DNA of 32,231 bases, from the NCBI GenBank assembly GCA_002421985.1, contig DISF01000027.1, forward strand, positions 8,793 to 41,023, written 5' to 3'. Below are positions 7,751 through 15,952 of the stretch, in pieces. The first letter of the stretch is position 1; every line of letters starts with the position of its first letter. A model generated the notes under the pieces. The model saw only the letters and a list, made by a program, of their open reading frames with translations. It did not search any database and had not been told where the DNA came from. A program made the translations under genes and the position numbers. Source of the DNA: Roseovarius sp. UBA6217 (GTDB taxonomy: Bacteria; Pseudomonadota; Alphaproteobacteria; Rhodobacterales; Rhodobacteraceae).

Positions 7751-9035
7751 TCCCAAGCCCTCCCTTGCCCTGCCACTCTCGATAAGCCGCGATCTGGTCG
7801 AGGTAGGAACGGGTCGATGAAAATAAAGGTTCTGGCCTCGGGGCTGGTGAACGCGGCACCGGCGGCTCGAATGCCGGGATTTCGGTATCTGCAAGATCGT
7901 CGGCGATGCGTCCGAAAACTGTCTCCGCGCGGCGATGCCAATTGCCGAACATCTCCACAAGTTCGCTGTATTCACCGCGCAAGCCCTCGATCTCGTCAAA
8001 ATGACAATCTTGCACGGCGGCGGTGATCCGGCTTAGGCGGGCGCAATGCTCCGAAACCGCAAGATCGTGGGTGCGCCTATATTCCGGGTCGATGAAACGC
8101 TCGATTTCGGCGGCGACCATCTTGCCAAGTGCGCCGGGATGCAGCGCCTCAAGCGCGTCAAGTTCCGTTGCCCCCGCACCGAACCGCTCTTCAAATTTCG
8201 CGGCCCGGCGCTCCGTTGTCTTGATCGGCGTGCGAGGCAGGCGGTAGTCGCGGCACTGCGCCTCGGTCAGCGCAAGCGGGTCCAGGGTGATCGCGTGCGG
8301 GTGGTCGATCTGCGTCAGCGCAAACTCCACCTTGCGCGAAACCGCGACCGGCATGGATCGCCCGCCGGGGTCAAAATCGGCGAGATAGATGACATGCGTC
8401 GCTCGATCAGCCGCGCGCGCGCGGTCGATCAGAAGGCGCACCGAGGTTTCCGACATCTCGCCCAGCCCGGTAATGAGATTGCAGCCATAGCGGCGCGCAA
8501 GCGGTTCCAGCACGTCATTCATCGTGCTTTTCTCGCACCATATCTCCACCAGCACCTCCGCGCCCGGCTTGCCAGCGTCGAAAGTGATTTCGGGCAAGGT
8601 GGGGAATTCCCCATCCAGTTCCGCCAGATAAAGGCCATGGTCGCGGATAGAGGTGCCGCCGCAGGGATCGTGCGCAAAGTATGTGATTGGCGCGGGATTG
8701 CGTCTGTCGATAAAGGAACCAGAAGGCACCAGCCCAAGATAACGCGCATCCCGGCTTGCGTTGACCAGCAGCGCCCAATCGCTCGTGGTGTTCAAGTATG
8801 CCTTGCCGTTGTCCGGGCGCAGAATCGGGCTTTCCTGGGAGATAACGCGGTAATGAACCCGGCGGATATGCACGCCATGCTCAAAGGCGAACCGGTCGAA
8901 AAGATCGGCGAACCATTCCGCATTTCGTCGGCGCGATTTCTGGTGCAGCGCGAACGGATCGTTCTGCGGTGCCAGCGCCAGCAGGTCAGATTGAGAAACG
9001 CCAGCCGCGCGCGCGAGGATTGCGATATCAGTCAT
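7743..9035 (-). CDS. Spo11/TopoVI-A-like winged-helix plus Toprim protein
   Basis: A 430-residue protein. Residues about 45-110 look like the winged-helix half of this group (HIRRVHYRVISQ, then SRDARYLGLVPSGSFIDRR). Residues about 160-235 form a Toprim core: Glu168 in EIWCEKS and Asp220/Asp222 in YLADFDPGG, the metal-binding E and DxD set. The order wHTH then Toprim is that of topoisomerase VI subunit A and Spo11, and related stand-alone proteins occur in phages and integrative elements. A catalytic tyrosine in the winged helix cannot be assigned with confidence; Tyr62 in HYRVIS is a candidate. It sits directly upstream of, and overlaps, the helicase, so a role in starting replication or cutting DNA is likely. 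The C-terminal 80 residues are proline-rich and unrecognised. Confidence 0.65.
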   Translation of the reverse strand: MTDIAILARAAGVSQSDLLALAPQNDPFALHQKSRRRNAEWFADLFDRFAFEHGVHIRRVHYRVISQESPILRPDNGKAYLNTTSDWALLVNASRDARYLGLVPSGSFIDRRNPAPITYFAHDPCGGTSIRDHGLYLAELDGEFPTLPEITFDAGKPGAEVLVEIWCEKSTMNDVLEPLARRYGCNLITGLGEMSETSVRLLIDRARAADRATHVIYLADFDPGGRSMPVAVSRKVEFALTQIDHPHAITLDPLALTEAQCRDYRLPRTPIKTTERRAAKFEERFGAGATELDALEALHPGALGKMVAAEIERFIDPEYRRTHDLAVSEHCARLSRITAAVQDCHFDEIEGLRGEYSELVEMFGNWHRRAETVFGRIADDLADTEIPAFEPPVPRSPAPRPEPLFSSTRSYLDQIAAYREWQGKGGLGNV

Positions 9036-9640
9036 CGGACCACCTCCATCCCGCGCCGCTCAATCTCGGCGATCAGCACCTCATCGGGCAATCCAATGAG
9101 AACCCGGTCCATGATCGAGGCGGGCTTTTTCGGCGCTACGGTGCGGCTGGCCTCGGTGCCGTGTCGCGTGGTGATTTTCCGTTCAATGGGGATTTCCCCA
9201 TCGACACCGCTCATCATTTCGCGGCGCATCCTCGCAACGGTCTTGTGATCGGTAGCGGTGCGCTTTGCGATCTCCCTGTCGCTCCATTGACGCCATTCAG
9301 GATCAGCGAGGAGGGCGGCGATTGCCTTTCGCTTATCCGCCTGCGTTCGCGGCAAACCATGCGCGGCATTGGCCCCGGCGGCGCATAGCTTGGCATCACG
9401 CGCGTCGCCCTCGCGTATGTCGGCCTCGATCTCCGTTGCGCCCGCAATTTTGCGAGCTTCGAGGCGATGAAAACCGTCTGCGAGGTGATATGCCCTGCCA
9501 TCGAAGAAAACCGTTATCGGCGGGATTTTCGCGCCATCGGCGATAGCGGCGGCGTAATCGTTGATCGTCGCATCCAAACCGGCGGCGCGCAGTTGGCAAT
9601 CGGGATCGGCGATTATGCTTTTGATTTTGATGCTGGTCAT
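9032..9640 (-). CDS. ParB/Spo0J-like DNA-binding protein
   Basis: A 202-residue protein with a ParB-type N-terminal domain (KIPPITVFFDGRAYHLADGFHRLEA; the DGFHR box at 55-59 corresponds to the GERR/GxHR motif of the family). A helix-turn-helix follows at about 119-140 (WSDREIAKRTATDHKTVARMR). No ParA partner is in the island, so classical partition is unlikely; single ParB-like proteins in phage elements more often act as regulators or nuclease-type proteins. It overlaps both neighbours by 4 bp (ATGA), so it belongs to the same translated unit as the Toprim gene. Confidence 0.8.
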   Translation of the reverse strand: MTSIKIKSIIADPDCQLRAAGLDATINDYAAAIADGAKIPPITVFFDGRAYHLADGFHRLEARKIAGATEIEADIREGDARDAKLCAAGANAAHGLPRTQADKRKAIAALLADPEWRQWSDREIAKRTATDHKTVARMRREMMSGVDGEIPIERKITTRHGTEASRTVAPKKPASIMDRVLIGLPDEVLIAEIERRGMEVVR

Positions 9641-10116
9641 GCGTCCGCCCTCGCGTGAAACTTGCCGTCGGGATCAACGCGCGCGAGAAACGCATGACGG
9701 TCCGAATCGGTGAAAGACAACCAAAGGGCGGCAAACATTCTTTTGCGGGCTTTTATTCCGATTGCCTGATTTTCGAGCCTCTTGAGAGCGGCGGAAAAGT
9801 ATTTTTCCAACTCGGCGGCATTTGCAAAATGCGCCCATTCGTCAGCATCCGCGCCGACGTCTCCGAGATAGTCGAGGCGAGGAAACCCGGCACCGAATTC
9901 ATCCAAGAAAGTCGCACAAATTACGGCGGCGTCCTGGTGGTCGAGGTCCATCAATAGAAATATCGCGGCCTCGCGCTTTTCATGACGGTGACGCGCGCCT
10001 GATAATTGCGTGGTGGCGTTTTCTGTGCTAACCTTGCGTTTGAAAGTTTCGCCGCTTTCGATTCCAGCCCCTGCGCCAGTTGCCCGCTGGCCGGGGGTAA
10101 ACTTTTCTGCTCGCAT
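9637..10116 (-). CDS. Unknown island protein (159 aa)
   Basis: Begins with ATG at 10116 preceded by GGGGGG six bases upstream, 11 bp after the AlpA-like gene, and overlaps the ParB-like gene by 4 bp. The first 45 residues are basic and low in structure; residues 50-155 look like one helical domain (AAVICATFLDEFG, EWAHFANAAELEKYF, ARKRMFAALWLSF, DRHAFLARVDPDGKF). There is no catalytic motif and no membrane segment. Its place in the replication block is the only hint of function. Confidence 0.7.
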   Translation of the reverse strand: MRAEKFTPGQRATGAGAGIESGETFKRKVSTENATTQLSGARHRHEKREAAIFLLMDLDHQDAAVICATFLDEFGAGFPRLDYLGDVGADADEWAHFANAAELEKYFSAALKRLENQAIGIKARKRMFAALWLSFTDSDRHAFLARVDPDGKFHARADA

Positions 10117-10127
10117 GATTGCCCCCC

Positions 10128-10343
10128 TTACGCCGCGCGAGCGGATCGGGCTTCGAGCCAGCTAATTATATCCGCTTCTCGCCAATACCGGCGTCTGCCA
10201 ATATAATGAGGGCGGGGGAATTGCAGTTCGGGATTTGCAAGCCAGCGGTGCAAGGTCATGGCGGAAACACTTCCACACAATTCTTGCACCTTTTTCGCCG
10301 CAATTCGGCGATGCGGATTTTCGATTCGGCTGTCTGTGTTCAT
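10128..10343 (-). CDS. AlpA-like / excisionase-type HTH regulator
   Basis: A 71-residue protein with a MerR/AlpA-type winged helix: an N-terminal helix pair (RIAAKKVQELCG, SVSAMTLHRWLA), the wing FPRPHYIGRRRYWREADI and the ending ISWLEAR. AlpA proteins activate excision or replication genes of P4-like satellites and phage-inducible islands, and the same fold serves as a recombination directionality factor. The start at 10343 has GGAG 10 bp upstream; the frame is open further upstream but that extension has no such site. It lies two genes after int in the same direction. Confidence 0.8.
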   Translation of the reverse strand: MNTDSRIENPHRRIAAKKVQELCGSVSAMTLHRWLANPELQFPRPHYIGRRRYWREADIISWLEARSARAA

Positions 10344-10435
10344 GGGCCAAGGCTCCTCGCTGGTTGCGTCTTGGCCTAACAAATAGTGACAAGTTCCCTC
10401 CGGGTCGAAGCAAAGCAATTGCCACAAAAAACCTT

Positions 10436-10834
10436 TTATTTGACAGCTTTCTCGATAGCCGCCTCACGCTCCGCCGCCTCTTGCACATAGCGGCGCACCG
10501 TCCGGGTTGACTCGCCAAACTTCGCCGCAGTGTCTTGCGCCGCCGCTTCTTCGCGCCTTGGCCCATATTCCGAAACGCGGCGGCGATAGTCTGACACGAG
10601 GGCGGCGGCGTCTTGGTGCCCCGGCCCCACGCGCTGCGGCCTTCCTTTGGGAAGCCCCCACTCTCCCGTCACCAGCGCGGCAAGCAACTCCCGTTCGCCC
10701 GCCCCCAGAGGCTCATCGCTTCTGAGAAATTCCGCCAGCGGCGCGCCCTCAATCGCGGGGTCCTTGCCTTTTGCCGCGACAAAAGCGCGGCCCGCGCGTG
10801 CGACAAGGCCGGTGATCGGCTTATGGCTGTCCAT
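10436..10834 (-). CDS. HTH-containing unknown protein downstream of int
   Basis: A 132-residue protein. The ATG at 10834 overlaps the int stop (TGATG), with GAGGGGG inside the int 3' end as ribosome-binding site; a GTG one codon earlier is possible. Residues about 95-125 look like a helix-turn-helix (DTAAKFGESTRTVRRYVQEAAE), followed by a short charged helix. The middle carries LGAGERELLAALVTGEWG. It is probably a DNA-binding regulator of the element; the family is not recognised. Confidence 0.65.
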   Translation of the reverse strand: MDSHKPITGLVARAGRAFVAAKGKDPAIEGAPLAEFLRSDEPLGAGERELLAALVTGEWGLPKGRPQRVGPGHQDAAALVSDYRRRVSEYGPRREEAAAQDTAAKFGESTRTVRRYVQEAAEREAAIEKAVK

Positions 10835-12084
10835 CACCGCGCCCCCTCGATCCGCACCACATTATCGGCCCGGCCTTCCACCAGATCGGCCACCAGCCGC
10901 GCCCAAGCCTCCAGTGCGGCGCGCTTTTCGTCGGCATAATCATGGCGCTGGTAAACGCTCACGATACCCGCAGCCGTGCCGCTGACATGGTTTAGAACCG
11001 CCTCGGTCACGCGCACCGGAATGCCCAGCCGCGCCATGCCAGTTGCCGCCGTGCGGCGCAGATCGTGAAAGGTCCAGCGCGGGATTTCGACCGGCTCGCC
11101 ACGTTCCTCTGCGGCAATCTCTGCCATGCGTTCGGCAATGTGATTCCGGCCCTTGTGAAAGCCGCTCACGGGGCTTTCGCCGGTCGTGGTGAACACCAGC
11201 CCGGCCTTGCCCTTGACGCGCTCCACGCCTGCCAGAACGTCGCTCGCGGCCCTGGACAACGGCACGGCATGGGCGCGGCCATTCTTGGTGCGCTCGGCGG
11301 GCAGGTGCCAAACATCGCCCGTGATTTCTGCATCGGTCGCGCCCGCCACCTCGCGCAGCCGTTGACCGGTCAAAAGCAGGGTCTGCCCAAGCGGCCCCCA
11401 CGGAAAGCCCAGATCGTCACAGGCGCGCCAGAACCATCTAACCTCGTCATCGGTCAGGACGCGCTCACGGCTGGCCTCGCGTCCGACCGGCTTGACGCCA
11501 TGAACGGGTGAGATTGCGAGAATGTCGCGGCTCACACACCAGTTGAAAAAATGGCTCAGATAAACGCGCACCCGGTTTGCCGTGGCGATGCGCCCGCTAT
11601 CGGCGATCTGGTCCAGAAGGTCGATCACATCACGGCGCGCGATTTCGTGAATGTCTCGGTCTCCCCAAGCGGGCAGGATATGCCGCCGGAATTGCGCGCT
11701 CACATCATCGCCTGATTTCAACTTGGCAAGGTGCCGCTTGGCATAGTCGCCCACCAGCGTTTTGATCTTGTCACGCTCGGTCAGTTGCGCCTCGATCCGC
11801 TCGGCCTTCGCAGCCTTCTTTGCCGCGCCCGGATCACGCCCGAGTTCAACCGCCTCGATTGCCTCAGTCGCCGCCGCGCGCGCCTCGGCCAGCCCCATGA
11901 GCGGCCATTTGCCCAAGGTCAGCTTCCTCGGCCTGCCTGCGTAGCGGTATCGCAACGCCCAGCCCTTCGCGCCGGAAGGCTGAATGACAAGATACAAACC
12001 GGCCAGCGACGGGTCAGGAATTTCGCGCCTGACTTCGCCGGGCTTCATGGCCTCGATTGACTTCGGGGTGATAGCTTTACGCAT
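10834..12084 (-). CDS. int: P4-type tyrosine integrase
   Basis: A 416-residue site-specific recombinase. The N-terminal DUF4102/arm-binding domain shows SGAKGWALRYRYAGRPRKLTLGKWP. The core-binding domain follows at about 105-200 and the catalytic domain at 205-385: Arg242 in TGQRLRE, Lys267 in RTKNGR, His340 and Arg343 in HDLRRT, His366 in LNHVSG and the likely nucleophile Tyr378 in SVYQRHDY. The start at 12084 was chosen because the DUF4102 domain begins there, with AAGGA 10 bp upstream. It lies 165 bp from attR and would recombine the element into tRNA-Arg. GGGTAAC repeats lie just before its ribosome-binding site. Confidence 0.95.
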   Translation of the reverse strand: MRKAITPKSIEAMKPGEVRREIPDPSLAGLYLVIQPSGAKGWALRYRYAGRPRKLTLGKWPLMGLAEARAAATEAIEAVELGRDPGAAKKAAKAERIEAQLTERDKIKTLVGDYAKRHLAKLKSGDDVSAQFRRHILPAWGDRDIHEIARRDVIDLLDQIADSGRIATANRVRVYLSHFFNWCVSRDILAISPVHGVKPVGREASRERVLTDDEVRWFWRACDDLGFPWGPLGQTLLLTGQRLREVAGATDAEITGDVWHLPAERTKNGRAHAVPLSRAASDVLAGVERVKGKAGLVFTTTGESPVSGFHKGRNHIAERMAEIAAEERGEPVEIPRWTFHDLRRTAATGMARLGIPVRVTEAVLNHVSGTAAGIVSVYQRHDYADEKRAALEAWARLVADLVEGRADNVVRIEGAR

Positions 12085-12100
12085 GGTCAAGTGATCCTTC

Positions 12101-12145
12101 GGGTAACACAGGGGTAACGAAACAGGCTGATTTGCACCGTTACCC
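12101..12145. promoter_or_regulatory. GGGTAAC cluster upstream of int
   Basis: Two direct copies, GGGTAAC at 12101 and GGGGTAACG at 12111-12119, and an inverted copy CGTTACCC ending at 12145. The 11-bp string CGTTACCCAAG around the last copy is also found upstream of terS at 5890-5900. The sites overlap the int leader and lie within 150 bp of attR. They could be integrase arm sites, an operator that limits int expression, or both. Confidence 0.5.
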
Positions 12146-12248
12146 AAGGTTAGTAACACCACCTAACATTGCAAGGAAGTACTTGTGGAATATGGTGTTT
12201 TTCTGTGGCGATAGTTTTATAAAGTTAGGCACTGTTTGGCCCTAAAAG

Positions 12249-12298
12249 TTGACTACGAATCAAGGGGTCGGGGGTTCGAATCCTCCTCGGTCCGCCAA
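12249..12298 (+). repeat. attR: 50-bp direct repeat, partial tRNA-Arg copy
   Basis: Identical to 2523-2572. It carries the anticodon loop, the anticodon-stem 3' side, T arm and CCA end of tRNA-Arg, but no acceptor 5' strand or D arm, so it is not a tRNA gene. Chromosomal sequence resumes right after it. Confidence 0.93.
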
Positions 12299-12429
12299 GC
12301 GCCCTTGATATAAATCAACGAAAGGGCGACGTGGGAAGCATACCCACAACCACGCCCCAGCATTAAAGTAATTTCAGAAAAAAAATGATAGACTTTTTCG
12401 GTTCGAATTCGGTTCGAAATTGCGACAAC
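12299..12429. other. Intergenic DNA right of attR with hairpins and a tandem repeat
   Basis: Originally the sequence downstream of tRNA-Arg. It contains a stem CGCCCTT/AAGGGCG (12300-12306 and 12322-12328), possibly the tRNA terminator though no T-run follows. A second stem GTGGG/CCCAC comes next, and then an 11-bp tandem duplication TTCGGTTCGAA at 12397-12407 and 12408-12418. The tandem unit contains GGTTCGAA, similar to a tRNA T loop. No gene is seen. Confidence 0.55.
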
Positions 12430-12630
12430 TCAATCATTTAGAGTGTTTTGGTGTTTCAACGAAAATCCGAAACGCTCTATTGTGCGTCCTTTCCGAAGTG
12501 ATGGTTCAAGAGGGGCTTCGTGGTATCCCCCAGCCCCGGAAACATCTGCCGCAGCGCAGGTGCCACCGACAGCCGCGATGGTCTCGCCCTCGCTGCGGGC
12601 GGGGATAATGACGCTGATCGGCTCTGGCAT
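12430..12630 (-). pseudogene. Truncated glycosyltransferase-like fragment
   Basis: A 66-residue frame with a proper start (ATG at 12630, GAGGAG 5 bp upstream), 60 bp after the glpK stop on the same strand. The first 20 residues, PISVIIPARSEGETIAAV, match the beginning of family-2 glycosyltransferases (beta strand plus nucleotide-binding start). After about residue 24 the similarity ends and the rest has no family character. The fragment looks like the stump of a gene whose remainder was lost, perhaps by an old rearrangement near the tRNA. A genuine small protein cannot be excluded. Confidence 0.4.
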
Positions 12631-12690
12631 GGCGGCTCCTCGGGTTTTGCCCCGAGCCTGGAGCGAAACGGCACGCGCCACAACGGGCGC

Positions 12691-14178
<1,488 letters not shown>

Positions 14179-14197
14179 GGGCGTGGTTCCGTCTCGT

Positions 14198-15928
14198 TCA
14201 AACGTCATCCCCGGGCGTGACCCGAGGATCTCCCGGCCAAGGGATCATCCGGTCACGCCGGATGATGACGCAGGTGCCTGTCACCGGGGCGCGCATCACG
14301 CGCCCCGGTGCGTGTCGTTGCTGCCAGGACTTGATCAGCTCGTCATAGACGATGGTGATCGGCTCCTCATCCTCGTTCTCGAGCTTGGGATAGGGTGCGC
14401 CGGGCTGGCTGAACCAATATTCGGCATCCCGCTCCTCGTTCATCTTCGGGCCGATATCTCCCTGAACGCCCGCGCGCTCAAGCCGGATCATCACCCGCTC
14501 CTGATCGGCGCAAAGCGCATCAAGCGCCTCTTGCGGGGTCTTGACCCCCGACATGGCGTCGCCGATATTCTGCCACCAGAGCTGCGCCAGCTTGGGGTAA
14601 TCCGGCACGTTGGTGCCGGTGGGCGACCATGCCACCCGTGCGGGCGAGCGGTAGAATTCAACCAACCCGCCGAGCTTGTCGGCACGTTGGGTGAAGTGGT
14701 CCGAATCGATGGTCGATTCGCGGATAAACGTCAGCCCGACATCCGATTTCGTCAGATCGACGGTCTTGGACACCGCGAATTGCGCATAGAGCCATGCCGC
14801 CTTGGCGCGATCCGCCGGGGTGGATTTCATCACCGGCAGGCCGGGCTTGACCGTCGCGGCGGTGAAGCCGGTATACCAGAACATCTGCTGCGCGATATTG
14901 CCCTGCGCGGGGATCGGCCCGGCCTCCGAGAAGGTCATGTCGGCGGCCGCAGGGGGCGCGTATTTCTGAAGCCACTCGATCGCCTTGGTGACGGCATAAA
15001 CCGCCGCAGGCGCGTTCGTGGCCCCGCCCCGCGCCACGCAAGAGCCGACAGGCTGCGAATTCTCGTTCACGCGGATGCCCCACTCATCGACGGGCAACCC
15101 GTTCGGCTCGCCCACGTCTCCCATGCCTGCCATGGACATCCAGGCATCGGTATAGCGCCAGCCAAGGCCGGGATCCTTCTTGCCGTAATCCATATTGCCA
15201 AAGACTTCGCCCTCCACCCCCAAATGCGACAGGTCACGCCCGGTGAAAAACTCGGCGATGTCCTCATAGGCCGACCAGTTGACCGGCACGCCGAGGTCAT
15301 AGCCGTATTTCGCCTTGAAATCAGCCTTGTTCTTGTCGTCGTTGAACCAGTCGTAGCGGAACCAGTAGAGGTTGGCGAATTGCTGGGTCGGCAATTGATA
15401 GAGCTTGCCATCCGGCCCGGTGGTGAACGAGGTGCCGATGAAATCATCCACATCGAGCATCGGGTTGGTCACATCCGCCCCCTCGCCCGCCATCCAGTCG
15501 GTCAGGTTGCGCACCTGCTGATAGCGCCAATGGGTGCCGATGAGGTCAGAATCGTTGACATAGGCATCATAGATGTTCTGGCCCGACTGCATCTGCGTTT
15601 GCAGCTTTTCGACCACGTCACCCTCGCCGATAAGATCATGGGTCACCTTGATGCCGGTGATCGCAGTAAACGCCGGCGCAAGCACCTGGGATTCGTATTC
15701 ATGGGTGGCGATGGTCTCCGACACCACCTTGATCTCCATCCCCTGATAGGGCTTGGCGGCATCGATGAACCATTGCATCTCCGCCTCCTGCTCGGCGCGG
15801 CTCAGCACCGACAGGCCCGCGATCTCATTGTCGAGGAACGCGCGGGCGGCCTCCATATCCGCGAAGGCCGGCGCAACCATCAGGCCGAGCGAGACCATCG
15901 CCGTGGTTGTTGTCAATCTCAAGGTCAT
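14198..15928 (-). CDS. glpV: Glycerol ABC transporter periplasmic binding protein (GlpV type)
   Basis: A 576-residue family-1-type solute-binding protein with a signal peptide (MTLRLTTTTAMVSLGLMVAPAFA, cut before DME). The body holds typical blocks such as KVTHDLIGEGDVVEKLQTQM and GPDGKLYQLPTQQFANLYWFRYDWF. Its position between glpK and the transporter ATPases is that of glpV in the rhizobial glpDSTPQUVK operon. GGAGG lies 6 bp before the ATG. The last 23 residues are encoded by a palindromic intergenic repeat (14203-14270) and were probably added to the protein. Without permeases it cannot deliver its substrate through its own system. Confidence 0.85.
   Translation of the reverse strand: MTLRLTTTTAMVSLGLMVAPAFADMEAARAFLDNEIAGLSVLSRAEQEAEMQWFIDAAKPYQGMEIKVVSETIATHEYESQVLAPAFTAITGIKVTHDLIGEGDVVEKLQTQMQSGQNIYDAYVNDSDLIGTHWRYQQVRNLTDWMAGEGADVTNPMLDVDDFIGTSFTTGPDGKLYQLPTQQFANLYWFRYDWFNDDKNKADFKAKYGYDLGVPVNWSAYEDIAEFFTGRDLSHLGVEGEVFGNMDYGKKDPGLGWRYTDAWMSMAGMGDVGEPNGLPVDEWGIRVNENSQPVGSCVARGGATNAPAAVYAVTKAIEWLQKYAPPAAADMTFSEAGPIPAQGNIAQQMFWYTGFTAATVKPGLPVMKSTPADRAKAAWLYAQFAVSKTVDLTKSDVGLTFIRESTIDSDHFTQRADKLGGLVEFYRSPARVAWSPTGTNVPDYPKLAQLWWQNIGDAMSGVKTPQEALDALCADQERVMIRLERAGVQGDIGPKMNEERDAEYWFSQPGAPYPKLENEDEEPITIVYDELIKSWQQRHAPGRVMRAPVTGTCVIIRRDRMIPWPGDPRVTPGDDV
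14203..14270. repeat. 68-bp palindromic repeat inside the 3' end of glpV
   Basis: Starts CGTCATCC and ends GGATGATGACG, with an inner inverted part (GGGCGTGACCCG and GGTCACGCCGG). This is the character of the dispersed palindromic repeats of alphaproteobacterial intergenic DNA. Read on the minus strand in the glpV frame it encodes the final residues of the protein (VIIRRDRM ... VTPGDDV). Confidence 0.7.
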
Positions 15929-15952
15929 GTTGTCCTCCCTTATGAACTCTTA

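Larger units (their letters stand above)
2523..12298. mobile_element. tRNA-Arg-integrated satellite-like genomic island (about 9.7 kb)
   Basis: Bounded by a perfect 50-bp direct repeat (2523-2572 and 12249-12298), giving an element unit of 9,726 bp. All genes lie on the minus strand, starting with a tyrosine integrase beside the right repeat. Identified cargo: integrase, AlpA-like HTH protein, ParB-like protein, Toprim protein, SF3 helicase, TerS-like and TerL. No portal, capsid, head-tail, lysis, conjugation or resistance gene is seen. Integrase, AlpA and replication genes followed by terminase are the hallmark set of phage-inducible islands and related satellites; carrying a large terminase is less usual. 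A deleted prophage is the alternative, but exact att sites and unbroken, overlapping frames argue for a working element. Confidence 0.85.

Noticed and set aside
9032..9640. A plasmid-type partition system
   Set aside because: There is no ParA gene next to the ParB-like gene and no parS-like array recognised, and the element is integrated.
12249..12298. A second tRNA-Arg gene
   Set aside because: Only the 3' 49 nt are present; there is no acceptor 5' strand or D arm, so it is attR.
2523..12298. A phage-defence island or CRISPR locus
   Set aside because: No repeat-spacer array, Cas, restriction-modification, toxin-antitoxin or retron gene was seen; the genes fit integration, replication and packaging.
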